From: Bacteroidota bacterium
GTDB taxonomy: Bacteria; Bacteroidota; Rhodothermia; Rhodothermales; JAAAOL01
Reading direction: 5' to 3'
Assembly (NCBI GenBank): GCA_009908885.1
Contig: JAAAOL010000302.1
Location: 1 to 6,221 of the forward strand
DNA length: 6,221 nt
Shown here: positions 1 to 6,127 of the stretch, piece after piece
How positions within the stretch are numbered: position 1 is the first letter of the stretch
Layout: each line of letters opens with the position of its first letter
Made by a program: the position numbers and the translations under genes
Notes under the pieces: model-generated
Database searches by the model: none
What the model saw: the letters and a program-made list of their open reading frames with translations, nothing else
Told to the model about the DNA's origin: nothing

Positions 1-106
1 GGTGAGCGTCTCGCCGTTTTCGACGAAGACGCGCCCGACGAGCACGTACTCGTTGTCGTTGGTCCAGACCACGTCCCCGTCAATGTCCGCGTCCGTCACC
101 TCGACC
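1..106 (-). repeat. Direct repeat copy 2 (start of second protein module)
   Basis: This matches 1327-1432 at 105 of 106 positions; 1-99 is exact. The only difference (100 versus 1426) is a synonymous GAG/GAA change. The offset is 1326 bp, exactly 442 codons, so the reading frame is kept. The match is cut by the window edge and may continue further left. Confidence 0.95.
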
Positions 107-1503
107 GTGTTGGCGCCCTGCTCGGGAAGCACGCCCAGCTCATCGAGCGCCGTCCAGCCGTAGGCCCACAGGTTGCCCGGACCAAAGGCGCCGATATAGT
201 CCGTGGGCGCGAAGAAGCCGTTGGCGGGCACGGAGGCTACGTCGCTGGTCAGCGCAGGACTACCCGGCGCCGGTCGCGGGTCCAACCCCCCGTCCGTCGT
301 CCGGCTGATCCCCACCAACTGCGGATCCGTAATCTGGTTCGACTGCGCACCGTCCGCCATGTACGACGCAAACGCATCCGAACTCGACTCCACCAGGTTG
401 TCCCCGTCAGAGGCCACAAACAAGTCCTCCGCCGATGACCCCACGCCAAAGTCGAAAAAGATGTTGTGCGTAAACTCCAACTGACCCGCCTCAAACCGCG
501 CAAACGTGTCCTCGCCCGAACCCAAGTCCTCCACCTGAATCGCCACGCCGTCCTTGGCCGTGAAGATCGAGTTGAAGTACTTGCCTCCAGCATTGTCGCG
601 CATGTTGATCAGCGGATCGTCCAGCCCCGCACCCACGCCCGGACCGATGAACGTCGCGTTGTAGATCACCGGCTGCGAGAAGGGCTGGCCGCTCTCCGGT
701 TCGGTGCCGCCGTCGTGCTCACCGCCCGAGCCCGCGTCGTCCGACGACTGGATCGAGAACCAGAACTGGTGGTTGCCCCGGAAGCCCTCGTCGTAGTCGA
801 ACGTGTCGTCGCCGCAGAAGGCCCCCACGAGGTAGCGCGTGTTCACCGTGCCCCCGAACCACTCGAAGCAGTCGTCCGAGTTGGAGAGCACCTCCACGTA
901 CTCGATCGTCGTGCCCGTGCCGACCGCGCCCATCGTGAAGCCGTTGATCTCCTCGTTGGGTGACAGCTCGGCCCCGCCGTGGCGGATCGAGACGTAGCGC
1001 ACCACGCCCGAGTTGTCCGCGTCATCGGGCGAGTCGCCCCCGCCGTACTGGCCGCGGTCTTCGGTCACCGGGATGCCTTCGATCTCACCGGTGCCGTCGG
1101 CGGTGTTGATCGAGGCGCGCCCGAGCAGGATCACCCCGCCCCAGAGCCCGCGGTCGGTCGGCCCGAGGTCGGTCGGGTCGTCCACGTCGTCGGCCTCGGC
1201 GGTGAAGATGATCGGGTCGGTCGGCGTGCCGTTGGCGAAGAGCTGTCCGCCCTGCGCCACCACGAGCGCAGCGGCGTTCTCGGGATCGGCGCTGAAGCGG
1301 CCCTTGACGACCGTGCCCGGCTCGATGGTGAGCGTCTCGCCGTTTTCGACGAAGACGCGCCCGACGAGCACGTACTCGTTGTCGTTGGTCCAGACCACGT
1401 CCCCGTCAATGTCCGCGTCCGTCACTTCGACCACGTTCTGCCCGAAGGCCAGCGCTGGGCCGAGCAGCAAGAGGGCGATGAAGATGGTAAGCTGTTTTCG
1501 CAT
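1..1503 (-). CDS. Exported Asp-rich beta-helix-like protein, tandemly duplicated, 3' partial
   Basis: An open frame of 501 codons without a stop runs off the left edge. The ATG at 1503-1501 is chosen because GAGGAG lies 7 nt upstream and a clear signal peptide follows: MRK, a hydrophobic stretch (residues 5-19) and an ALA cleavage site at 17-19. The mature part has short hydrophobic runs ending in Gly or Asn (residues 45-140), then Asp/Gly-rich motifs including NSDDCFEWFGG (208-218) and CGDDTFDYDEGFRG (230-243), which fit a right-handed parallel beta-helix. Two Cys, 212 and 230, could pair. Residues 437-460 (IGAFGPGN...GWTALDELGVLP) resemble the usual C-terminus of single-module relatives as I remember them. 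After residue 464 the mature N-terminus starts again: 467-501 is identical to 25-59. The protein lies downstream of a TonB-dependent receptor, so a role as its surface or periplasmic partner is inferred. No catalytic site is recognised. Any sorting signal (for example type IX) would lie outside the window. Confidence 0.85.
   Translation of the reverse strand, partial: MRKQLTIFIALLLLGPALAFGQNVVEVTDADIDGDVVWTNDNEYVLVGRVFVENGETLTIEPGTVVKGRFSADPENAAALVVAQGGQLFANGTPTDPIIFTAEADDVDDPTDLGPTDRGLWGGVILLGRASINTADGTGEIEGIPVTEDRGQYGGGDSPDDADNSGVVRYVSIRHGGAELSPNEEINGFTMGAVGTGTTIEYVEVLSNSDDCFEWFGGTVNTRYLVGAFCGDDTFDYDEGFRGNHQFWFSIQSSDDAGSGGEHDGGTEPESGQPFSQPVIYNATFIGPGVGAGLDDPLINMRDNAGGKYFNSIFTAKDGVAIQVEDLGSGEDTFARFEAGQLEFTHNIFFDFGVGSSAEDLFVASDGDNLVESSSDAFASYMADGAQSNQITDPQLVGISRTTDGGLDPRPAPGSPALTSDVASVPANGFFAPTDYIGAFGPGNLWAYGWTALDELGVLPEQGANTVEVTDADIDGDVVWTNDNEYVLVGRVFVENGETLT
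283..525 (-). other. Codon-usage island inside the exported-protein gene
   Basis: In residues 327-407 five of six Leu codons are TTG (327, 342, 361, 396, 407) and seven of eight Phe codons are TTT. In residues 1-326 I count one TTG among about 19 Leu codons, and all 18 or so Phe codons are TTC. GC also drops: 421-480 is about 52% and 361-420 about 58%, against about 68-78% across 1141-1320. The reading frame and protein character continue unbroken, so this looks like replaced or recombined DNA rather than an insertion. Confidence 0.7.
1327..1432 (-). repeat. Direct repeat copy 1 (mature N-terminus of first module)
   Basis: Partner of the repeat at 1-106. It encodes residues 25-59 of the exported protein, just after the signal peptide. 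The signal peptide itself is not repeated: copy 2 is preceded by EQGAN where copy 1 is preceded by GQN. That is what an in-frame duplication of only the mature protein would leave. Confidence 0.95.
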
Positions 1504-1510
1504 AAAGCGT

Positions 1511-1516
1511 CTCCTC
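1511..1516 (-). promoter_or_regulatory. Shine-Dalgarno GAGGAG of the exported-protein gene
   Basis: GAGGAG lies 7 nt before the ATG at 1503 and fixes that start. It is notable because Bacteroidota genes often lack a strong Shine-Dalgarno, and neither the receptor gene nor the MFS gene in this window shows one. Confidence 0.75.
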
Positions 1517-1560
1517 GGTGGGTTTACAGTTTGATGATGATGCGATTACGGTTTGTTAAC
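1517..1560 (-). promoter_or_regulatory. Candidate array of four 11-bp direct repeats before the exported-protein gene
   Basis: Read on the minus strand in 11-bp steps from 1560 the units are GTTAACAAACC, GTAATCGCATC, ATCATCAAACT and GTAAACCCACC, roughly G-W-W-A-A-Y followed by A- and C-rich bases. The first unit agrees at 9 of 11 positions with a unit of the array before the receptor gene (4588-4598). Tandem 11-bp sites are typical of OmpR/PhoB-family regulators. The third unit is poor, and the array reaches to 14 nt from the start codon, leaving little room for a promoter, so this is weaker than the receptor array. I see no convincing separate -33/-7 pair here. Confidence 0.4.
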
Positions 1561-1576
1561 GGCGCCCCAAAATGAG

Positions 1577-1596
1577 AAAAGGGGCCGAAGCCCCTT
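1577..1596 (-). terminator. Intrinsic terminator with UUCG tetraloop after the receptor gene
   Basis: On the minus strand the RNA reads AAGGGGC, then a UUCG loop, then GCCCCUU, followed by UU and a further U-rich stretch (CUCAUUUU). The 7-bp stem is perfect, and C(UUCG)G is an especially stable tetraloop. It lies about 30 nt past the receptor stop codon and before the exported-protein gene, so it should end or attenuate receptor transcripts. Confidence 0.85.
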
Positions 1597-1625
1597 GTCC
1601 CATCGATATGCCGCGATTGGTCTCA

Positions 1626-4511
1626 TCAGTTGATGGCGTAAGTCACGCTGAGCGACAGCGAGCGGCCCCGCTGATAGTCCTGCACGATGAAGTCCTGATC
1701 CTTGAATCCCTGCGTCTCCTGAATGCTGGGGTCGAGCAGGTTCTTCGCGCTCAACTTCACGTTGAAGTTGGACAGCATCCGCTGCGAGACGATCAGGTCC
1801 AGCGTGCCCGCGGGCTCCTCGTAGATGTCCGGCGTGCCGCCGATGGCGACCTGCGAGAGCCGCCGTCCGAAGATGTTGTAGTACAGGCTGGCGATGGTGC
1901 CCGTCTCGGGGTTGCTGTAGCCGACGTCCACGTTCAGGACGTAGGGCGACTGGCCCTGCAGCGGGCGCTTATCGTCCGCGTCCGGGTCGAGGGCGCGGAT
2001 GTCGGCCAGCTCGGCCTCGGGAATGTCGACCACGGACTGCACGAGGCTCAGGTTGGCCCCCACCTCTACGTTCTTGAGGGCGGTGGCGAGGCCATCGAGG
2101 CGTTTGCGGGCTTCGAACTCGGCCCCGAAGACCGTCGCCTGATCCACGTTCTGGAACTGGACCTGGTTGTTCGTCGAGACGATGGCCAGCTCGATGGGAT
2201 TTTTCAGCCGTTTGTAGTAGCCGCTGATGGCCAGGATCTCACCGGGGCGCGTAAACCACTCCCAGCGCAGGTCCAGGTTGTCGATCAGCGTGCGCTCCAG
2301 GTCGGGGTTGCCGATGAAGATGCGCCCGCCGATGAAGTCGAACGACGAGTACGGTGCCAGTTCGCGGAAGACGGGCCGGGCCAGCGTCCGTCCGTAAGCC
2401 GCGCGCAGGTTCATGTTGTCCTGCAGGGCGTAGACGAGGTTGAGCGACGGTAGGATGTCGCCCTCGCTGATCTCGCCGGCGGGCAGCTCCTCGTTCTCGC
2501 TCGCCACCTCGATCTCGGTCGTCTCGTACCGCGCCCCGGCGATGACCCGCAGGTTGCGGACCGGGCTGACGTCCACCATGCCATAAGCGGCGGCCACTTG
2601 CTGATCGCCCGTGTAGTTGTTGCCCGGCGTCGTGGCGTCGATGATGTAGTTGCCGATAGTGAAGCGCTGCTGATCGCCGACGGTCGTCGTGTCGATGACG
2701 CCGGTCATCTCCGAAAAGAAGCGGTCCGGGTCGCCGTCGTAGCGGGCCTGCGCCGGGTTCAGCTCGTAGACGAACAGGTTCTCGTTGAAGTCGCGCTCGC
2801 GCAGGTTGTAGGCGCCGCCCACCTTGACGCTGTTGCCGCGCCCCAGCGGCACCGTCAGGTCCAGCTTGGAGGACCAGCCGTCCTCTTCCAGGTCGCGGAA
2901 GTAGCGCGACGGAGCCGTGTAGTTCGACGTGCGGATGGCGTAGACGCTATCCACCGTGCCGTTCTGAATGACGTTGATCTGGTTGGCGAAGAACCGCAGG
3001 TCCGGCTCCTCCTGCGTCGTGTTCGTGAGCGACGTGGTCCACTCGGCCCGCAGGTCGCCCAGGCCGCCGAAGTAATGCTCCCCGTTGAACTGGAGCGACT
3101 GGAGGAGGCGCTCGGTGTAGCCGAGGACGCGCGTCTCGAAGATGCTGCTGCTCGGCAGGTCGCGCTGGAGCTGGCCGGACTGGTACTGCGCCACGGACTC
3201 CGCGCTGCGGTTGTACATGAAGATGGTACCCAGGATGTGGTTGGGCGTCACCTTGTACGACAGGTTGGCGAGGCCGCCCAGCAGCTCTTCCTGCGTGCCA
3301 CGCGCATCGCTCAGCGTCGCCTGCGGGTCCAGTTCGTCCTTGTCCTCGACGCTGCCCGTCAGCTTGAACTCGCCGTAGCGGCCGTCGTCGTAAAAGTTGT
3401 AGCTCTGATCGTAGCTCACGCCGACGTGGAATCCGAAGGGCCGCCCGAAGACCGGCGTCTGGTTGCCCGTCGAGATCGAAAAGCTGCGGTCGAGCGGGGC
3501 CGTGTTGGTGGTGGGCGCCATCGTCGGGTCGAAGGCGGTGGCGAGCGCATTCAGGTCGGACGCCAGCTCCGGATCGCGCCGGGCCAGCACGTCGATGATG
3601 GGCTCGGCATCCTCCGGGCGGTTCTGCCACACGTCCGGGATGGCGCGGTCGTCCGCGTCGAAGTCGAGCAGGCTGAGGTTGCCGCCGTCGTAGGAGAGAA
3701 AGTTGTCGGCCCCGGTCGCCTCGGTATTATAGCCGACGGACGAGGAGACGCTGAACGTGAACTGCTCCGGGAAGGCCTTGGTCGAGATGTCCACGCTGCC
3801 GCCCGCGAAGCTGCCCGGCTTGTCGGGCGTGAAGGACTTGGTGGTGATGATGTTATCGAGCGCGCCGGAGGGGAAGAGATCCAGCGATACCGAGTTGCGG
3901 TCGGGGTCGGCGCTCGGGAGCGAGGCGCCGTTGAGCTGGGTGGTCATGTAGCGGTCCCCGAGGCCGCGGACGTAGACGTACTTGCCGTCCACGACGGAGG
4001 CCCCCGTCACCTTCTCCATCGCGTCCGCCGCGTCGCCCGCGCCGGAGCGCCCGATGGCTTCCGCGCTGATGGCATCGCTGACGGAGGACGCCTTCTGCCG
4101 CTGCTTGAGGAGCGCCGCCTCGGTGTTTTCCAGCGCGCTGGCCTCCACCACGACCTCTTCCATCCCGACGGCCTCCGGGGTGAGCGCCAGGTCCAGCCGC
4201 TTCGTCTCCCCGGCGACGACCTCCACGTTTTCGACGGTCGTCGGGTTGTATCCGATGTAGCTAAAGACGAAGTCGTACGTCCCCGGCTCGATGGCCTTGA
4301 CCGTATAGTTGCCGTCGATGTCGGTGGCGGTGCCGATGGCCGTGCCGTCGATCTGGACGTTGGCGCCGATGAGCGGCTCGCCGGTTTCGGAGTCGACGAG
4401 CGTGCCGGTGACGGTGCCCGTCTGGGCCAGTGCGGGCACGCTCCAGAGCAGCAGGAGGCCGAAGCACAGCCCCCGTCTCAACGTGCGGGCGACCGTAGCA
4501 AAAGGTTGCAT
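1626..4511 (-). CDS. TonB-dependent outer-membrane receptor with N-terminal carboxypeptidase-regulatory-like domain
   Basis: A complete 961-residue receptor for TonB-driven import across the outer membrane. A signal peptide (residues 1-29, ending PALA) is followed by a carboxypeptidase-regulatory-like beta-sandwich (about 32-113: GTVTGTLVDSETGEPLIGA, then DIDGNYTV and SYIGY). Next come a TonB-box-like EEVVVEA (118-124), a plug domain (about 125-246, with VRGLGDRY at 181-188 and SFTPDKPGSFAGGSVDIST at 226-244) and a long beta-barrel to the C-terminal strand RSLSLSVTYAIN. The ATG at 4511 is preferred over an in-frame GTG at 4571, because the extra 20 residues would precede the signal peptide; neither has a good Shine-Dalgarno. 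A UUCG terminator follows, then the exported beta-helix gene on the same strand. The plug motifs mark a recognisable subtype, distinct from classic SusC, and no SusD-like gene is present here. The substrate cannot be read from the sequence. From memory I associate such receptors with adjacent exported proteins and sometimes phosphate-related genes, but this window does not show that. Confidence 0.95.
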   Translation of the reverse strand: MQPFATVARTLRRGLCFGLLLLWSVPALAQTGTVTGTLVDSETGEPLIGANVQIDGTAIGTATDIDGNYTVKAIEPGTYDFVFSYIGYNPTTVENVEVVAGETKRLDLALTPEAVGMEEVVVEASALENTEAALLKQRQKASSVSDAISAEAIGRSGAGDAADAMEKVTGASVVDGKYVYVRGLGDRYMTTQLNGASLPSADPDRNSVSLDLFPSGALDNIITTKSFTPDKPGSFAGGSVDISTKAFPEQFTFSVSSSVGYNTEATGADNFLSYDGGNLSLLDFDADDRAIPDVWQNRPEDAEPIIDVLARRDPELASDLNALATAFDPTMAPTTNTAPLDRSFSISTGNQTPVFGRPFGFHVGVSYDQSYNFYDDGRYGEFKLTGSVEDKDELDPQATLSDARGTQEELLGGLANLSYKVTPNHILGTIFMYNRSAESVAQYQSGQLQRDLPSSSIFETRVLGYTERLLQSLQFNGEHYFGGLGDLRAEWTTSLTNTTQEEPDLRFFANQINVIQNGTVDSVYAIRTSNYTAPSRYFRDLEEDGWSSKLDLTVPLGRGNSVKVGGAYNLRERDFNENLFVYELNPAQARYDGDPDRFFSEMTGVIDTTTVGDQQRFTIGNYIIDATTPGNNYTGDQQVAAAYGMVDVSPVRNLRVIAGARYETTEIEVASENEELPAGEISEGDILPSLNLVYALQDNMNLRAAYGRTLARPVFRELAPYSSFDFIGGRIFIGNPDLERTLIDNLDLRWEWFTRPGEILAISGYYKRLKNPIELAIVSTNNQVQFQNVDQATVFGAEFEARKRLDGLATALKNVEVGANLSLVQSVVDIPEAELADIRALDPDADDKRPLQGQSPYVLNVDVGYSNPETGTIASLYYNIFGRRLSQVAIGGTPDIYEEPAGTLDLIVSQRMLSNFNVKLSAKNLLDPSIQETQGFKDQDFIVQDYQRGRSLSLSVTYAIN

Positions 4512-4574
4512 ATGGGAAGTCTCGATGAGAGGGTCAATGGCGGGGTTAGAAATGCATGTCGACCATTGCACTGC

Positions 4575-4582
4575 CCAAGGTA
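4575..4582 (-). promoter_or_regulatory. Possible -7 element TACCTTGG for the receptor gene
   Basis: On the minus strand TACCTTGG matches five of the six fixed bases of TAnnTTTG. It sits just downstream of the 11-bp array and about 63 nt before the receptor ATG. No -33 TTTG is visible upstream; the array lies there instead. The position fits an activator-dependent promoter, but the match is short and could be chance. Confidence 0.25.
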
Positions 4583-4587
4583 CCGGC

Positions 4588-4631
4588 GGGTTGTTATCTC
4601 GTCATTATCGGTGTATTATCATCGCATTAAC
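4588..4631 (-). promoter_or_regulatory. Four 11-bp direct repeats in the divergent control region
   Basis: On the plus strand TTATC recurs at 4594, 4605 and 4616, with TTAAC at 4627: an exact 11-bp period over four units. On the minus strand the units are GTTAATGCGAT, GATAATACACC, GATAATGACGA and GATAACAACCC. One-turn direct repeats are the usual site form for OmpR/PhoB-type response regulators; PhoP and PhoB boxes have this spacing. The array ends 77 bp before the receptor ATG, a reasonable activator position. It could also act on the divergent MFS gene, because its last unit overlaps a plus-strand promoter element. Confidence 0.6.
4591..4619 (+). promoter_or_regulatory. Sigma-70-like hexamers TTGTTA-17-TATTAT
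   Basis: TTGTTA (4591-4596) and TATTAT (4614-4619) are 17 nt apart and face the MFS gene. They share their bases with the 11-bp repeats in the most AT-rich stretch of the control region, so the match may be a by-product of the array. Confidence 0.25.
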
Positions 4632-4635
4632 TTTG
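4628..4635 (+). promoter_or_regulatory. Bacteroidota-type -7 element TAACTTTG facing the MFS gene
   Basis: TAACTTTG fits the Bacteroidota -7 consensus TAnnTTTG at every fixed position. No TTTG is found at the expected -33 distance; the 11-bp repeats occupy that stretch, which would suit an activator-dependent promoter. A leader of about 150 nt to the GTG at 4790 would result. Confidence 0.4.
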
Positions 4636-4674
4636 CCGGAGAAGCCAAGTCTTCACGTCCTGTGTGCCGAATCC

Positions 4675-4696
4675 GGCGCGATGTTTGATGCGCGCC
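4675..4696. repeat. Inverted repeat GGCGCG / CGCGCC
   Basis: Perfect 6-bp arms flank a 10-nt loop (ATGTTTGATG) between the two divergent genes. No T-run follows on either strand, so it is not an intrinsic terminator. It would lie in the MFS leader if transcription starts near 4640. Such arms arise easily in GC-rich DNA. Confidence 0.35.
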
Positions 4697-4710
4697 CCGC
4701 CCGCTGCCGA

Positions 4711-4724
4711 CGCCGGTTCCGGCG
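4711..4724. repeat. Near-palindrome CGCCGG-TT-CCGGCG
   Basis: Perfect 6-bp arms are separated by 2 nt, which fits an operator better than a hairpin. It lies 66 bp before the proposed MFS start. Its function is unknown, and chance in GC-rich sequence is possible. Confidence 0.35.
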
Positions 4725-4789
4725 CCCGGGCGTGGCCCTGCTCGATTCGCCTCCGCCGATGAACCTGGCGCTCTGACCGTCGTTGGTGT

Positions 4790-6058
4790 GTGTCGTTGCC
4801 CCCGCGCCCATCGCGTCGCTGCCTGCCTGTGCCCTCTGAACGCTCCCGCACGTACCTGGTCCTGCTGGCCCTGTGGCTGATGGTGTTCTCCGCCAGCAGC
4901 CAGGTCATCATCGTCTCGCCCATCCTGCCCCGCATCGGCGAGGCGCTGGGCGTGGGCGAGGCGCTGCAGGGATTGCTCATCACGTCGTACGGCCTGATGC
5001 TGAGCGTCTTCGCCCTCATCACCGGCCCCATCTCCGACCGGGTCGGACGGCGGCGCGTCCTGCTCTACGGCACCAGCTTTACGGCCCTCGCCCTGCTGCT
5101 TCACGGCCTGGCGGATACCTACGCCTTGCTCCTGACGATGCGGGCGCTCGCGGGCGCGGGCGGCGGCATCCTGAGCGGGGCCGCCGTGGCCTACGTGGGC
5201 GACTACTTTCCGTACGAGCGGCGCGGCTGGGCCAACGGCTGGATTATGAGCGGCATCGCCTTCGGACAGATCCTGGGCATCCCGCTCGGCACCGTCCTGG
5301 CCGACTGGGTCGACTTCCGCGTGCCGTTTCTCATGTTCGGCGGCACGATGGCCGTCGCGTGGGGCCTCATCTGGCTCTACGTGCCGCAACCCGACGTCGA
5401 CCTGGACCCGCAGCGCCTCAGCCTCAAGCGGTCCCTCCTCCGCTACGCCGACCTGCTCAAGACGCCCGACACGGCCATCGCCACGGTGGTGTATTTCCTG
5501 ATGTTCTTCAGCATTGGCCTGTACGTGATCTACCTGCCGACGTGGCTGGAGCGGACGCTGCTCGTCTCGGGCGAGGAGGTGGCGTCGCTGTTTCTCGTCG
5601 GCGGGCTGGCGAACGTGGTGGCCGGGCCGCTGGCCGGGCGCCTGTCCGACTCGTGGGGCCGCAAGCCGCTCATCGTCGTCTCGTGCCTGGGACTCGGCCT
5701 CATCATGCTCGCCACCACCTACGTCGTCGACGGGATGTTGGTGGCGTACGGCTTCTTCGCGGCGGCCATGGTGATGGTGGCCATGCGCATCAGCCCGTTG
5801 CAGTCGCTGCTCTCGGCGCTCGTCCCGGCACGCCGGCGCGGCCTGCTGATGAGCCTGGCGGTCGCCATCGGGCAGGTGGGCATCAGCATCGGCGCGGCGG
5901 TGGCCGGGCTGGCGTTTACGAAGTATGGCTACCTGAGCAACACCGTCATCGGCGCCGTCGCCATCCTGCTGATGGCCTGGCTCGTCGTCGTGGGCCTGCC
6001 GGAGCCCGACGCCTCGCGGGAGACGGACGTGTCGCTGGCCCGTGCCCGGTCGTCGTAG
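4790..6058 (+). CDS. Major facilitator superfamily transporter, DHA1-like, 12 TM
   Basis: A 422-residue inner-membrane transporter of usual MFS length with about 12 hydrophobic segments (roughly 22-44, 58-80, 90-108, 112-134, 149-171, 177-197, 230-252, 262-284, 293-311, 315-336, 350-374, 381-402) and a charged central loop at about 198-229. Motif A is clear in loop 2-3 (GPISDRVGRRRV, 79-90, with Asp83) and repeated in the second half (GPLAGRLSDSWGRKP, 279-293). Arg118 in RALAGAGGG matches motif B of proton-coupled antiporters, and G155-G167 resembles the motif C helix. Efflux of a small molecule by proton exchange is the likely role; the substrate is not deducible. The start is uncertain: GTG at 4790 is the first in-frame candidate after a stop at 4760, GTG at 4829 is an alternative, and neither has a Shine-Dalgarno. 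It diverges from the receptor gene; a functional link is unproven. Confidence 0.9.
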   Translation: MSLPPRPSRRCLPVPSERSRTYLVLLALWLMVFSASSQVIIVSPILPRIGEALGVGEALQGLLITSYGLMLSVFALITGPISDRVGRRRVLLYGTSFTALALLLHGLADTYALLLTMRALAGAGGGILSGAAVAYVGDYFPYERRGWANGWIMSGIAFGQILGIPLGTVLADWVDFRVPFLMFGGTMAVAWGLIWLYVPQPDVDLDPQRLSLKRSLLRYADLLKTPDTAIATVVYFLMFFSIGLYVIYLPTWLERTLLVSGEEVASLFLVGGLANVVAGPLAGRLSDSWGRKPLIVVSCLGLGLIMLATTYVVDGMLVAYGFFAAAMVMVAMRISPLQSLLSALVPARRRGLLMSLAVAIGQVGISIGAAVAGLAFTKYGYLSNTVIGAVAILLMAWLVVVGLPEPDASRETDVSLARARSS

Positions 6059-6063
6059 GGCGT

Positions 6064-6117
6064 GCGGGGGATGGATGGAGGTGTGGACGGGGGAGGTATG
6101 GATGGGTGGATGGGTGG
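6064..6117 (+). repeat. G-rich imperfect GGATGGGT-type repeat tract after the MFS gene
   Basis: About 54 bp with almost no C on the plus strand. It holds two perfect GGATGGGT units (6100-6115), an earlier ATGGATGG, and four G-runs of three or more (6066-6070, 6089-6093, 6104-6106, 6112-6114). It begins a few bases after the MFS stop. A G-quadruplex is possible, though the first loop is long. Confidence 0.5.
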
Positions 6118-6127
6118 ACGATGTTCA

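Noticed and set aside
466..1575. Plus-strand frames (466-963, 979-1575, 1013-1534) opposite the exported-protein gene
   Set aside because: They are shadows of a continuous minus-strand frame with a signal peptide, ribosome site and family motifs. That real gene has no stop within the window and is easily missed for this reason.
2598..4688. Long plus-strand open frame (696 codons) opposite the receptor gene, and another at 1572-2453
   Set aside because: Both are antisense to a receptor with full domain logic. The translations are rich in Arg, Val, Ala and Asp without domains or hydrophobic pattern, which is the usual mirror of GC-rich third positions.
4759..4776. Five-codon upstream ORF (MNLAL) before the MFS gene
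   Set aside because: It has no ribosome site and no regulatory peptide character. A short ATG-to-stop stretch like this is expected by chance.
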